NCBI GenBank assembly: GCA_964017235.1
Contig: OZ024928.1
Location: 4,960,001-5,024,000 of the forward strand
Direction: 5' to 3'
DNA from: Sabellastarte sp. h YS-2021
Taxonomy: Eukaryota; Annelida; Polychaeta; Sabellida; Sabellidae
Length of the DNA stretch: 64,000 bases
The position numbers were made by a program, and so were the translations under genes. A model generated the notes under the pieces. It did not search any database. It was not told the DNA's origin and saw nothing but the letters and a program-made list of their open reading frames with translations. Of this stretch, positions 33,386 to 47,045 are shown in pieces (the first letter of the stretch is position 1; each line of letters begins with the position of its first letter).

Positions 33386-34556
33386 TAATTTGCCAATATA
33401 TTTTATGTTATTTGTGTTTAAAACACTTAAAATCCTAATACTTTTTATTTAGCAACCATTACAATATAGCTTTGCAACATCACACTACAGTTTGTGTGTG
33501 AGCTTTATCTTAGGATATTTAATGTTTTAAGTTATAAATTAAGAAAATTCCTCACTAAGTTCAAGCAAATTTTGTTAAGAGTTCCCACCTTCCATATTGA
33601 TATTGAAATAAAACTGAACCATTATAGTTTGACCTTGACACCAACATACGGCTTACCAGGATAGAATTCGAGTATGGATCCCCTAAATGCTGTGATGAGC
33701 TGGACTGGGGACCCAAGTTCACAAAGGTACAGTGTCATATATTGACAAGGAAGACTTGGAAAACTGCCCACAGGCAGTGAGTCCCCACTTATGTATTGCA
33801 CTACAGTGTATAGTTTATACTGTTTACTATCCACTTGAATTCATCTTTAACAGAACTTTATATAAAACTCAGAACAGTACTTGAAAACTGCAATTTTATC
33901 ACTCTTTATCACACCTCTAATATATTTAATTGTTTTGAATTGGAGAGAAATATATATTACAAAAAAGTGACAAAACTGCTTTTTGTATGGGTCTTTTGTC
34001 TCCTCTTAACCTCGTTTATACAAAAATAAATAGTTTTGTTTATATCCTAAATTAATTTGCTTTAAAAGACACAGCTAAATCAGGTACATAAACAAAGATA
34101 CTTAATTTTGAATGGTATAGTTCATCCTTTTAAATAATTAGTGACACTAAAATACGTGTGATGGTCATATATCTAGATCATCATTCCAATTCATTTGAAC
34201 CTAAGCTGAAACTGACTGGTTGTATTATTTTCAGAAAAAAGCTGAAATGACTTTGTCCCCCGATCCAAAGACAAACAGCATGTATGGTGCACATATAGCA
34301 CCTTAATCTATCTCATAGCACCTATTGCACCTGTCTGAGTGCACCTTTTCGATTTCTAAGTTTTACAACAAATTTACTTGAACAGTCAATAATTTTTATT
34401 CCCCGGTACCCCTTCCTCTGTATAATTATCATACCTAATATGTAAATAAGTGCCCATTTTTCATCAGTGTTTCTGAAATTATGTAACTCAACAAATATGT
34501 TGTATATATGATACGAAAGGTCGCTTTAGACTGTTTCTGCTTTTCATTGTATCAAA
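33386..34556. other. No gene recognised
   Basis: AT-rich; nothing identifiable. Confidence 0.45.
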
Positions 34557-34558
34557 TT

Positions 34559-35039
34559 AGGGATGGGTCGGTACCACAAAAGTGTACATCGGGAGGTCGC
34601 CAATGCAAAATCACACTGATTTTGAGACTCTGCACTTTAGTACACCCCAACCAAACATGGACATTTCCTCTTAACAACATCACAATCAAAGTGTCTAAAT
34701 GCACAAAATATAAGATAAATGTGTACACTTTCTTCAAATTTCTGGTTTGTTTTCAAATTTTCCTTCTATGATATGTGTTGACAAGTGAGATGGAGGTAAT
34801 AAAGTTTCGTAAACAAAACATGGCATTTCTGCCCAATGTAATCATTAATAGAGTAAAACTCGGCAAATGCTCAAAAATATGTGGTAAAAGCCTATAATTT
34901 CTTGAGATTTTATATATGTTTCTAATAGTTTAACTCTCCCTTCAATTTTATGTGTTGGCAAGCGAAGTGGCGGTTTTAAAATCTCTTCACGGTACAATGC
35001 TCTTGATACCGAGACACCGGGCCTCCCGACCGATCCCTC
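34559..35039. mobile_element. MITE-like element, possibly hAT
   Basis: The left end AGGGATGGGTCGGTACC (34,559 on) pairs with the right end GGGCCTCCCGACCGATCCCT as an imperfect inverted repeat. ATCAAATT precedes and ATCAAAAT follows the element as a possible 8-bp duplication with one mismatch. No coding capacity. Confidence 0.45.
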
Positions 35040-38000
35040 ATCAAAATCTATGCAGAAAAAGATTAGGAATTGAAGTTTTTGTATTCATTGGTGCACCTTA
35101 ATAAATGCACATGTAAGTACAATTAGGTTAAGGTATGTACTACATGCAATTTCAATTCTTATTCAAACAAAGTAGAGGACACTATATTTGTGAAATAACC
35201 TTTGTGAAGTATAAAATTGTATTCCTCGAAAAAGGGAAAAAATAACATCCTCCTTTCATGGAGTCAGATGTTATATTATGTATTTACTTGTGATAACAGC
35301 ACTCCCATTGTAAAAAATTACTACAGCTGAAAAAAAAAGATTTAGTAAAGTATTCTTGTCAGTAAAGGTTACAGAGGGTACCATAACTTTATGACCAAAA
35401 CCCTTGACATTTTACCTGACCTAAAACAACTTCTACCAATTGATAATCCATGATGTCTAAAATGTCACAAGCTAACATTGTACAAAATACAAGATTGAAG
35501 TCACTGAATGCTTACACATAACTTATCCACCTCCAAACACTTTAGAGATGGCATTTTCAATATGTGCGGTCCAGATAAAACCTTCTAGATATATATAGAT
35601 TTTCAATTGTGAAGTGTCCAGTCTTTTAATGGATGACTTATTCAGATATTTATAACTGGTAAAGTCAAGAAGTATATGTTAAGGCTCTGCCCCGCATTCA
35701 TTTTGAACAGTTTGAAATATCTTCCAGAGTGACTTTTGTCATGGATCTGAAAGCAACCTCATACACTTTATACGACATAGCAACAGACTAAAAGAGTCTC
35801 CATTCTAAAGCGGCACATGAGGCAGCCTTATCCGGAACAGTGTGAACTAAACATAAACGTAAGAGACAAAGGAACTATATTTGTATATTTGCAGAAGGGC
35901 ATCTTTCGTCACTTCCTAATGGAATGTTTCGGGCGGAAGTGCTAAAAATTTAAGCTGGTAACCTCAAAGAAAGAAGAGCACCTATTTAGACTGGTATCTG
36001 AAAATTGTCGACAGACGAGTAGATTACTGACAGACTGGTATCTTGAGATTTAGGAAGATTTAAGTGAACAGATGACAGGCATGCAACCACTTGGTGAATA
36101 CTAGCCTTCTAGAGGATTCTGCATTTAATATCAAATTCTCTTCCATAAATCTTAATTGCACAGAAAAATCTTTTTAGACGTATTTGTGTATTTCCTCATT
36201 GTAAACATGTTACAGGCAATGCCAAAATCAAGATGGTAAGCACAGTGTTTGAATGTGCATTTGCATTACACAATTACTGTCAATCTAATTCCTTGGCAGT
36301 TAATCTACATTAACGCCAAGTTTATATTGCTTTGTACTGGCCTTTCGAGCTAACATATATAAGCAAAAAAATATTTCACTCACCAAGGTTTGTTTGTGAC
36401 TTAATACATTATGTATTTCAGTAGTAGCCATTACATTTCATAATTGTAAATAAGTATCTGCATTCAGGTAGGATGCTTTCGACACATCGCAGACAGCAAT
36501 TCCAGCATTGGGTGGAGTATTTGAAATGCTTGTAATAGTGGCTTTATCCTCGCACGAGTTGTGTTAAATTATATCAGAAGGAGGAGTGAATTGGTCGGGG
36601 GAATAGTTGGGTGGTTCATTCCTTAACGTGTACTGTATATGAGGTCTGTTTACGAAGCAATACAGACAAAGTTATGAAGAAAAATGTATAAATAATTTGT
36701 CAAAAAAAGCACGGAGCAGTATGAATGGGGCTTTATATAAGAGACAATAATATCATTTCTAACTTGAAACTGAGGCACTAAATTGGCAGATGGCTGAATC
36801 AACATGCAGCTTACAAATCTTTAGGTTTAGCTCTGCAATTAGGGTTTTGTAATTGTATGTTTAACTTCATGTCTGTTTGTCTATTTGTTTGTTTGCAAAA
36901 ACAAACTCGAAACATTTTTCGATGACGTATGCGGGACATGTCAGGAATGATGCAAGGAACAGATGATTATACATTTTGGTAATGATCTGGATCAACATGT
37001 GGATCCAGGTAATTATTGCGCTCATTAGCAATATTGAATGTGTTGGTCCTTGGAGGAGTTGTGTGCCCCACAAGTGCTCTCGTTGCATGGTTATATAGTA
37101 ATATGTACACTTTCTGATTCAAATGTTTTGAAATTTATACCACATTATCAAAGAAATGATTAATTTAAAGCCTGGACCATGAGTCTTACGAAAGGCTAGA
37201 CATTTTTTCAATCATTGTTTAGTAGGCGGTGGCCTCACAACCACTTGACCTAGCTGACAGCTGGAATAGATCAGTCTAGTGTGAAAGAGCCTTAAGGCTG
37301 TCAACAGTTGTCAAAGGATGGGCTCCAGCTCAGCTTGAGGCATTTATCTCCCAGTTTACACTGGTAAGCCATGTTGTGACGTCACCACATAAATGCTATT
37401 AACTTTGTACTGCTTGGTTTATTTAAAGGCATTATCTACAGGAATTAACAACCCAAACTGGCTCCTGAGATATTGCATATCATCTGTGTCACAGTAAAAC
37501 CATCTGTAAATCATTATATACTCTGTAATTCATTCTTTAGACTTGGGACATCATCGAAAATTGTTATCACAATAGACAGGTTGCAAGCAACATTTTTGAA
37601 GCCCATATCTGTTTTCCATTACGTCAGCGATTCTTGGGTGTATTACATTTTATAGTGTTGATACTGGCAGCCATTATGAATTTCAAGTAGAAAATGTTTT
37701 TTGCCACATAAGGCTTCGCCATGATGTTCTTTTAATTTATGTTGCCTTTTTGTGTAACAGTTTGACTGAAATGTTGGTTGACAACTTCTGTAATGACTCA
37801 GCCCAATATGTGGCTCAATTAAAGCCTGAAATTAGAGTGTATGTCATTCATAATTACTCACTGGCATTAAACAAAGAAGTATCAACATCCCCACCTCCAG
37901 TCAGGACCAGAACTTGAGCCCCAGCCTGAGAAATTTAATGTGAGTGTGTTACTTGCCCTTACACCCAGATACAATAGATGAAGCGATATAAATCTGTCGC

Positions 38001-38957
38001 TGGTCAGCTGTATGGAAATATTCACATTGCAGTTGGTCATTTTCCCCTTACTGTATACAATGTTTTTACATCTATTAATTGCTTCTGTGACCTTGTTTAT
38101 GTCCAATTTTCCAACCAAACAATTTCCTTTCACTTTCTTTGGACGTTAACCGGAACAAAATTCAACCCAACCGTTATAAATCCATTAACACCCTTCACAG
38201 TCACATGACTTAAACCTAATGTAGAATTAAATCAAATTTTACATAGAATTAAACACTACAGTGTGTTACATGTATGGCTTATAGGCTTGTATGGAATGAT
38301 ATTTGTTTAGCTAAGCCACATGTCTGAATAATGTCTTGACAAAGAATCGACCAATTAAATGACATTTTGTTTACACTTCAATTTTCACTGCTGAATAAAA
38401 ACACGCAGTTTGCAAATTGAAGAGGTTTGGGAATGAAACCAAAAAGAGTTGGGGGAACAAAATGGATATGTGTAGACAGACACAGGATACGTCAGCCATT
38501 TTTTTCTGATAAAGTTTAAGTTATTTTTCTTTCAACATTAGTAGTTGATATGAAATAAAACTCCATTGAAATCTATTTATTGTATTGGCTTTGTTAGATG
38601 TTGGCGACATTTACAGAAGGTCTAGGCGCCAATAGAAGGTGTACCATGATATTCTGTAGCAGATCTCTCTGTCAAATTCAGTTCAATTTTCATTATCAAA
38701 ATATATCATATATCATTCCTTCCAAACTATATGCTGATATTTTGTTTCTGTTCATTAAAATCCTCATGTGAAAACAGAAACATGAATTATATTTACAGAA
38801 AACTGCCCATTCTGGTGATTTGGCTCTACTGAAGAAAAAGACACAATGCCTTATGCTTGTTTTAAGAGTATCGGTATGGAGTTTTGATGGTCAGATGGTC
38901 ATATGTAATAAACGTAGCCACAGCTTATAAATAAACTATGTGTAAAATATACTGAGA
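35040..38957. other. No gene recognised
   Basis: About 3.9 kb of AT-rich DNA without a convincing ORF, RNA gene or repeat. The short ORFs at 36,867-37,088 and 37,882-38,208 lack recognisable motifs. Confidence 0.45.
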
Positions 38958-39090
38958 GGTCCTCGGTGGCCTAGTAGTCAGCAAGTTTGACATCTAATCA
39001 CAGGCAGTCATCTCTGTGGGTCCCACAGGTGGCAATGCTGAGGACCTGTCCCAATATGACCCTGGCTGTTGAACAGGACATAAAACCCCA
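38958..39090 (+). mobile_element. SINE family C
   Basis: The tRNA-like head GTCCTCGGTGGCCTAGTAGT includes the A-box-like TGGCCTAGTAG. The body is TCATCTCTGTGGGTCCCACA and GGCAATGCTGAGGACCTGTC, and the end is CCAATATGACCCTGGCTGTT, GAACAGGACATAAAACCCC. It is the clearest family C copy in the window. Confidence 0.7.
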
Positions 39091-39839
39091 GCTTTCACTT
39101 AAATATACACTGTAGGGCAACAAGAGCATTTTCAGAGTGAAGATCCCCTCCAATACCAACCGCCTTCAATATTGGTTCTGTATTAGTCCAACTCTAAAAT
39201 CCATTAATTAATCCCTATATTCAGATGATGATCATCTGTTCCTTATGAGCTTTTTTGAGATATTACTTGAAAATTTTATCAATATCTGAAATTAACTTTA
39301 TTAGTTATTTTGCAAACAAACAGACAAACAATAATTTTAAGTCTCTAGCAACATAACCTTCGTTGTGGGAGGTTATTGACCTTTTAGGAAATTCTTAAGG
39401 GTCATTCATACAATTTTTGCTTGAAAGCAGCCCCCATATTGGCACATATCCAATAAAAATGCAGCTTATATTTCATCTTTTCAATACTAGTATTTATGAA
39501 TGGGTGAGGTTAAAATCCTCTGTCTAATTAATCCATTAGATTTCATCTCTAAATTTGCCAATGTATTCCTAAGCCTTACCCGTATAAAAACCGGGGTTTT
39601 TATTTCAAACATATATGTTTTATCTAATCTTAAGATTCCCTCCTTGATAACAGAACCATTATCTAAACAGATAGCAAAACAAATACTTAAACAGAGCCAC
39701 TTTTGACGTCATTCGAAAATGCTGGAAAAACCATGTATTTTCCTATCTCTTCCTCTTGACTATTATCACTAATTGATCTTTCAGTAAATATATTTGTAGC
39801 TTTACTACAACGCAATTACAACTCTGCACTTAGGGCCAT

Positions 39840-39985
39840 ACTTCCGGCTATAAAAATGTTTCGCGTGTATACAGATTTTTTCGGTTGTAGGTCAACGCAT
39901 AAATGACTTCCGGTTTTTTACCGGAACATGTAAACAAAAGAATGAGGGGTCAGACGAGTCATTTGCTGTGAGTTGTACAGGCGAA
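39840..39985. promoter_or_regulatory. Possible promoter with clustered ETS-type CTTCCGG sites
   Basis: Three CTTCCGG/CCGGAA motifs (39,841-39,847, 39,909-39,915, 39,920-39,925), a TGTAAACA forkhead-type site and raised GC/CpG content stand out from AT-rich surroundings. A donor-like GCT|GTGAGT follows at 39,967. Transcription-start regions of animal genes often look like this, but no attached exon was identified. Confidence 0.25.
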
Positions 39986-40304
39986 ATTATCAATGTTTTA
40001 TTGAACATTTGGCTCTGGTTATTTTTATTGCCAAAAAAATTGAACTAGCTTGCGCGGTTCTTAATGCCAATTGAGGATGTTAGGATCTCAAGTACCGGCT
40101 GTGTAAAGCAGTGGTTACAAACTACTGGAGTGCCAGAAGCTATTGCTGTGTGTATGAGTTTGTGTTGTAAGCAAAGATAAAGGCTTCATATCACTGCAGG
40201 AAACTCTCACATAACATGGATGCAGTCAATATGCTGATTACCATATCTGTTCTGGTAGATGCCTTACAAATTTACTGTCTTTTTAATGTAGAATGACTAG
40301 TTCC

Positions 40305-40371
40305 TGCCTGATCACTGGAGTAAAGCAGCACAATGCTTGGTCAGTACTTGGATGAGTGACCAACTGAGTTC
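40305..40371 (+). repeat. 5S rRNA-like fragment
   Basis: GATCACTGGAGTAAAGCAGC and GGTCAGTACTTGGATGAGTG followed by ACC match the 5S internal promoter blocks, as in the units at 5.0-5.4 kb. Flanks differ from those copies. Confidence 0.5.
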
Positions 40372-41090
40372 TGGGCCAGATATTAGCATATACATAGCAA
40401 CTTGAATGATTATTTTGATGGCAGTCCCATGGCAATATAACAGAATCAAGGTTCCAGTTGCTAGATTAAGTCAGTTAATCAGTCTATCTTATTGAATGGG
40501 TTTGGGTTCTGTATAGGGTTCCAAAAAGTACAAAAAAGAGAATATACGACTTTCTCTGAATTGTCTGGGGGTATAATGTATTTTAAAAATAAGTCAACTA
40601 TTGTTGAATTATTTTGAAAAACTTTGTAACATAAGTCTCAATTTGTCTTTCAACGGATTTTAACGGACCCACAGACAGTAAGGTAACACAGATATGCCTC
40701 CGAGATTAGACTTTGTGTGCTGGCCAGGGCTCAAGTGAGAAAAATTGTTATTTGTTTCCTGTTCTTGCCTGGTGGTTTACAATAAAAAACCTTCACCAAT
40801 TGTATAAACGAGTTTTTTTTTTGCTTTTCAGACTACCTGTCCCAATTTAACTGATACAAAGGTCACAACGGTGACAGATAAGGCATCAAGGGTATTCAAA
40901 CACAGGATCACACTGCCCAGACGTTCATGCTCTTCCAGGAGTACAAGCAAGTAATATTTAATTTAATCACCGCTTGTGTGCTGTCATAAAAAGGATACTT
41001 ACTTAGTGCATACTTAAAATCAGGTACTGCAATGGAAGACTTGGCTTGTGAAGTGCCTTCCAATTGTCATAAAGTCTAAGTTGGGGTTTT

Positions 41091-41218
41091 ACATCCCGTT
41101 CACCAGCCAGGATCATATTGCGACAGGTCCTCAACATTGACACTTGTGGGCCTCATACTCGCAGAGGTGATAACCTATGCCTAGACGCCAAACTTGCAAA
41201 CCACTAGGACCCCGAGGA
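41091..41218 (-). mobile_element. SINE family C
   Basis: On the minus strand it has the CCTCGGGGTCCTAGTGGTTT head and the CAATGTTGAGGACCTGTCGC body. The end is ATGATCCTGGCTGGTGAACG followed by GGATGTAAAACCCC. Confidence 0.7.
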
Positions 41219-44200
41219 CCTGGCTCAAACTGTCTGAGTTATAGTCAAAATTTAAAGGGTTAAAGGTCATTTGAATTCCACACCCATCTGAACAATCTCA
41301 TGGTAAAATAAGACTCTAACCCTATCACAGTTAATGTATGTGCTAAAGCAGTATTACTGTTGTGAACCTCTAAGGCTTAGTAGATAATTTCGCTGTCACA
41401 TGGATGATTCATAATATATCAGCAGTCAGCTTTGTTTAATCTTATAGGTAACATATCTGAAGTCACTTAAAGTGGAATTTAGTAGGATTTTTTCCCCCAA
41501 CAAAAACTCTCCCCTTTAGGCAACTAGGGGTGCAGGGGCAAACGTGTTATCTCTAGACTACTAGGCTCAGGGTATAATTTTGCACTAAAATGAACTGCTA
41601 AAGCGAAGATATTCACTAGACTTATAAAAAAGGGTAATTTGTGTATCAGCGTTTCCACTTGAATATAATTAATCAGTTTAAATATTTGAACCCATGCCCG
41701 TAAATGTGAGAATAGTGATAATGTAACAGGCTTCTTAAAAAAACATCGAAATTACACTGTAGGTCATGTTAATCATATATAAGGCCACCATTTCATATAT
41801 TCCTAACTTCAGAGAAACCATTTTCTGAAGTACGTGATTCCTATTTTTTTTAAATTGTACAACTTGGTGTTATGCACATTAAGTTACACGATTTATTCTC
41901 TTAACATTACACAAAACTCAAAATACTGGTGTTTTTTGACTCTATAGAATAAGTAGATCGGCATATTTGTGTTATGTATCACAGTTATGAAATAATTCCA
42001 TGCAGATTTCTTGGCAAGTAAACATGTATATAAATATGTTTGGTGTGAGAGAATTATTTAGTGTTTTTGCAAAATGTCTGACAGTCATACAGCGTTGTTT
42101 TCTTCTTCATAACATCAACCAATACCAATAAACACCCCTAAATGAGTCAGTTACAGCAATAGATAAGACAATATCCATCACAGGGTTTGGGTGGGAGTTT
42201 GACCTCTTGTTGATATGGTATGTCTTCAATTTACTCATTCAGTAAGACTGACTCAGTTTTCCTGTGTATCACTGAATTCCCTTCATTCTAAAGCAGGTGT
42301 TTTTTTTTTAAAAATCTAGGGTGACTTATTTTTCCTTTTTCTTATCTTGCCAAACATCTCTCCTTTATCTACCTCAAGTATTAGGTAATCTATCCAAGAG
42401 TAAAGAAAAACTGTTACTTTGGTCATTAATTTGCTGATGTAATATGGCTTCTCAGAAGTAATTGTGGTATTTAGTAAGTCTCAAGTTATATGTTGCAAGT
42501 AGGCAATCAGTCAACCTTTGCCATTTAAGTTCGACTATATTCAGGGTTTTAAAAATTGTTTATATTTCATTGCATTTCGTTTATAACATATATTCTTATA
42601 GACTGATTATTGACAATAACAGAGTATCTTTTTCTGGAATCCCTGTTTAAAAAGGAATCTTTAAGAAGGCTATTGTAATGATTTTTGTTCAGGGAATTCA
42701 TTGTTCTTTGTTTGTAGCTGTAGTATTTGGGAAGCTGTTATTGAAAGACATTTTATGGAAAATCATAAAAACAGTTAAGCAGCAACATAACTGTAGAATG
42801 GAACTAATTGGATTGGTGAGCTACTTTCTGAAAACCACTTGATTGAATATTGTGACATATTTTGTTGACTTTACACATGTCCTTGTGTTTGTTATAATGA
42901 AGGCCATTAACATGGTTTTGGTTTGGACAGATATAAATCTAGCCAACACTGTAGAATGAAGTAGAATTGGCCCGAGAATTTTATAACTGGGAGCTTAAAA
43001 TGTAAAAACCTGGCCTGCATGCCAGGGCCTTTCTGTAGCAAAAACGTTCTGAGAGCAACAGTTACAATTCACCAGGTTTACTGTGTTATTCATCACAGTT
43101 TTGAGTATCCAGGCCTACTAAAATATTAAAATAGGCTTTCAAAACTCAGGTTCTTCCTTCACTTACTGTAGCTTTAGTCGGTATGGTCTGACCAACAAGT
43201 ACACTTTGTTTTAATGTCACCGTTACTGCTTTGTATAAGTTAGTTCAAAAGAGTCGTTTCACAAAAGTTGGGGAAATTGTCATACGAATTAGTCAATGTT
43301 CTTGCCAACTCTCAGACTTAAGGCCAGGAGTAAGATTTCAACCAATGTCCATACAGATGACAGGAGAGTATATCCACCTCCAAGTCTCCAAATGCTCTGG
43401 AAGCAAGCTTTTGTTGCAAACATATTCTCAGGTGTGTACCTAAGAACTAGATCTGGTATTTTTTGCCCAAGACATATGACTTTGAAACATCTCAGAATTT
43501 TACCAAAATGATAACCGATTTACCAATAGTCTGCAGAAATATTGTTTCTTAAAATTATGTTAACAGCCAGTCCACATGCATGCATTAAATACCACAACAT
43601 ATAATCCAATCTTAACTGCATACACATCTGTGTCCTGTTTAGCCATTAATTTCTATGAAAGTCTAGGACTTTCTTCATAGTTTTCTCTTTGTGAAGCATC
43701 TCAGCCAGAAGGGTGAATTAAAAATTGTGATATGGATCACAGAAGAATCTATTTATCTCCAGAAAATGAAAATTACTTCCTGTGAACTGAATTACAATAA
43801 TAAACAAGGATTTATTGCTTCTTGTTTGTTGTATATGAACAGCAATAAAGTATATATAAATATATATGTTTATATATATTGGCATGGATAATGATAAGAA
43901 AACTCAGAAACCATAACAAAAACAAAACAAAAATAAGAACAAAGAACAAACAAATGAAAAATAGAAAAAGTGGGGGACAAAATAAGAAAAAAAGAAAGCA
44001 AAATGCAGATCTGACAATTCAATGAAGAACTGACATGGAGTAAAGGCTGTGGTAAACCACAATAAAAAGGAAAACTGAATGAAATCAACAAAAAAACAGA
44101 AAGCATCAACAAAAAAATAAACTAAAGAGCTTATATTGGTGCTCTATTTTTCATACACACAAGGTAGCTGTTTTAGACCAAAACTATATTTTCATAACTT

Positions 44201-46697
44201 GGCTATTTGAGGGGGTAAATTGCATATAAAAAGATGTATGTGTGGTAACTTGATGCACATAATTACCCGACAGGAGAGATGGTTTTTCCAGGGCTAAAAC
44301 AGGCAGAAAACATTTTATTAATAACAATGATCTTACATAAGTTCGAAATTGTGTTTTTGCTTTATTTTGGCACAGTTTATTTTATCTTATATGTACAGGA
44401 CAAAAACAATCCACAATAACCTGTAAGTTGATTTAGTAATGATCTATAGAGTCAAATGCCTTTTGAGGGTCCTGAAACAACCCTTGTGACACAGGCTGCT
44501 CCTGGGTAACGACTGTGCGCCCATTGGAGCCTTTGTGAAGGAGTTTCAAAGGCTCCAGACACATCCAGAATGACTGATACTTATTCAAGGTGACCTTAGT
44601 CTGAATTACTATGTCATGTTAAAAGGCACACTTACATAACAGTCAGTGATATAATTTGTCCCCAATCAGTGTAAAAGTTCTACCGGGTTTTATAGATGTT
44701 TTTGTCATGCTCTAAACTATCTCCCCCATAAATGACTCTTGTCAGATTGAAAGATCTTCCTTTCATACAAATAACTTGTCCCAAATCAACTAGACAAATC
44801 AAGGTCTTTTAGTCAAATCGTCAAGTAGCTTATTTAACAAGAAAGGGTTCAAGCATATTTATCATACTTCCCAGGAGGTTGGGACGGGCGAGATTACACA
44901 AGATTGTTTGATATTTTTGTCTATGGGAAGACAGATCCTCGCAAGACCCTGGGGGACAAAGGGCAGGTTTGTGTGAACCTCAGCCCCAAGGTGAGCATGT
45001 GAAGAACCCTTTAAGTACCCACCAGGGGGCTTCTGTAACACTCTCCCATTGTAATCCCCCTTGTAGGGGCCCTCACTGTCTATTGAAAGGGTATCTTGTA
45101 GATTATCAAGGGAGGTCCCATGTCAAAATAGACACTTGTACAAATTGTGCTGTTTTTCTTCTCACTGTTTCTCACATTTCCCACCCACCTAAGGGAGTTT
45201 TCAGGTGTTTGCTGAATAAACAAGGACTGCACACCAAGATCAACAGGCAAAAGTCGGGGTGAGCTGTGAATTGGACCACTTCAGAGACCTGGAATGTCAC
45301 TTGTGCAACCTTGAGACCCATGTTCATGCAAGAGACAACTAATTGGATCTCCCTGGCACTGACATGGTATCTTGTATCTCCTTTTTGTTTGGTCTGTGCC
45401 TGATGTCACTGTTTGATTAAACTCAGAAGCTATGTCAGATATTTCATGTGCAAAGTATAAACATGGGACCTACTTCTTTAAAGACAGAACTGTGTTTGCA
45501 TGTGGATTTTTATTGGCACTGAGCACTAATATCATGTGGAGACATATGTTACAACCGTGTATACAAATTGCATAGTTCTGGTCTAAGTTTGCAGCTTCAA
45601 CAGTGACACTACTGAACACATATAGAAATAAAGAAGGGGTTAATATCCTGCTTGAATGTAACATTTGATAACCTCTGATTGCTAACAGTGGGATATTGCC
45701 TCCCATTTTACCCCCTGCAGTGTTTGATCTACCAAAAACATGTGGACTCCATGTTGGGATCTTATTTCAAACAAATTCCTTAAAGGTACATACAGAAATT
45801 TGATCCCCTGTAGTTTTTTCATTGTCTCCCAGATTAAAAGCTTTTGGAGTTTTATGATAGTGGTCTTGTCTATACACTGTTATTTCTGTATAAATATCAA
45901 ATAGCTATGGAGTCAATAACAGTAGGATATGATTTCATTAATGCTATGCAGGGGATCTCTGTTTGAAACCTTCAACAATCTACAATTGTGGAAAGAAAAC
46001 CTTATATTTGGGGAGATTGATAATTAAATGCACTGTTATTCACTATTTACTGCACTTATGACATACTGTTTCACATATTTTCCACTGTGCAGTGCATTTG
46101 TTGGGCTGACGCAATTCATTCTGATAAAAGGAAGGGGGGGGGGCGTAAATTATATGATTATTAACAGAAGTGAATTCAAATTGGTCTTGTACTGGTATTG
46201 CACATCATCGAGCACCAAAATGTAGTCCTAAGGACTCATGATCAGAGAGTTGAACCACTGATCAAAAGAGCTGGATTCAAATTGCAGGAGTAACATCACA
46301 ATATATTTGCTTTATAAATTTGATTGTTTCCACTCAGTGAAATGTATTCATATGGGAGGGGATTCCATTTTACAGAAAGATAAAAATGATAGTGGTCTAT
46401 TTTCCCCAGGAACAATAACAGGTTTCAAAAGGCTTAGGGGTGGGGCATAACCTCTCTTATGACATGTTATCGCCTAAGAATGATCCTTGCAGGTTCTTTG
46501 AATCTGGATGAACAGAGATGACAATTTGTGGTTAACCAGGGTCTTACCAGGGGCCAGAAGAATAAACAGAGTTCCTGTTACTTCAAATATTATATCTATC
46601 CCTCCAAAACAGCAAGTATGGCCCCCACTTACAATGGCTGGCATTGTGTTTACAAGTAGAGAAGTGCTCAAATCTATTTGACTTATTGGTGTAATTA
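41219..46697. other. No gene recognised; left flank of the Ngaro-like element
   Basis: Mostly AT-rich DNA with an A-rich tract at 43,900-44,120 and a nine-base G run near 46,134. ORFs such as 44,969-45,262 have no recognisable motif. Host sequence immediately left of the element ends GGTGTAATTA before the TGCG junction. Confidence 0.45.
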
Positions 46698-46880
46698 TGC
46701 GGGATGGCATTTGGGTGCCATCAAGTTCATTTCTTGTGACCTTATACTTGGCAACTAGTTGTACACCTTATTTGCATATCACTGGCCATTGGTCAAGTGG
46801 TCAAGCGTGGGACCTCTCTGATTTAACCCCGTATGCCACCACTTGCATGCTGGACACACGAGAAGAAACAATAATTCACC
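46698..46880 (+). repeat. Split direct repeat A1
   Basis: 183 bp starting TGCGGGATGGCATTTGG and ending ATAATTCACC. It is identical by eye to A2 at 52,448-52,630 and forms the left end of the element. Confidence 0.95.
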
Positions 46881-47045
46881 TTGTCAAGTGACGGTTACTG
46901 CATACGTGGAACATTACTGTATGGTTTTCTTTCTCTGTTTATTTTACATTGGCATTTATATTTTAGTATTATTTGTATTTTATAAAGCATTTTACATGTT
47001 TTAACAAGTGTGTCGTTGTCATGTTAGTTAGTATTGACTGAAAAT

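Noticed and set aside
43900..44112. 80-codon minus ORF rich in Phe/Ser/Leu
   Set aside because: It arises from an A-rich low-complexity tract read in reverse.
44969..45262. 97-codon Cys/His-containing ORF
   Set aside because: Cys and His positions do not form a known array and there is no support from neighbours.
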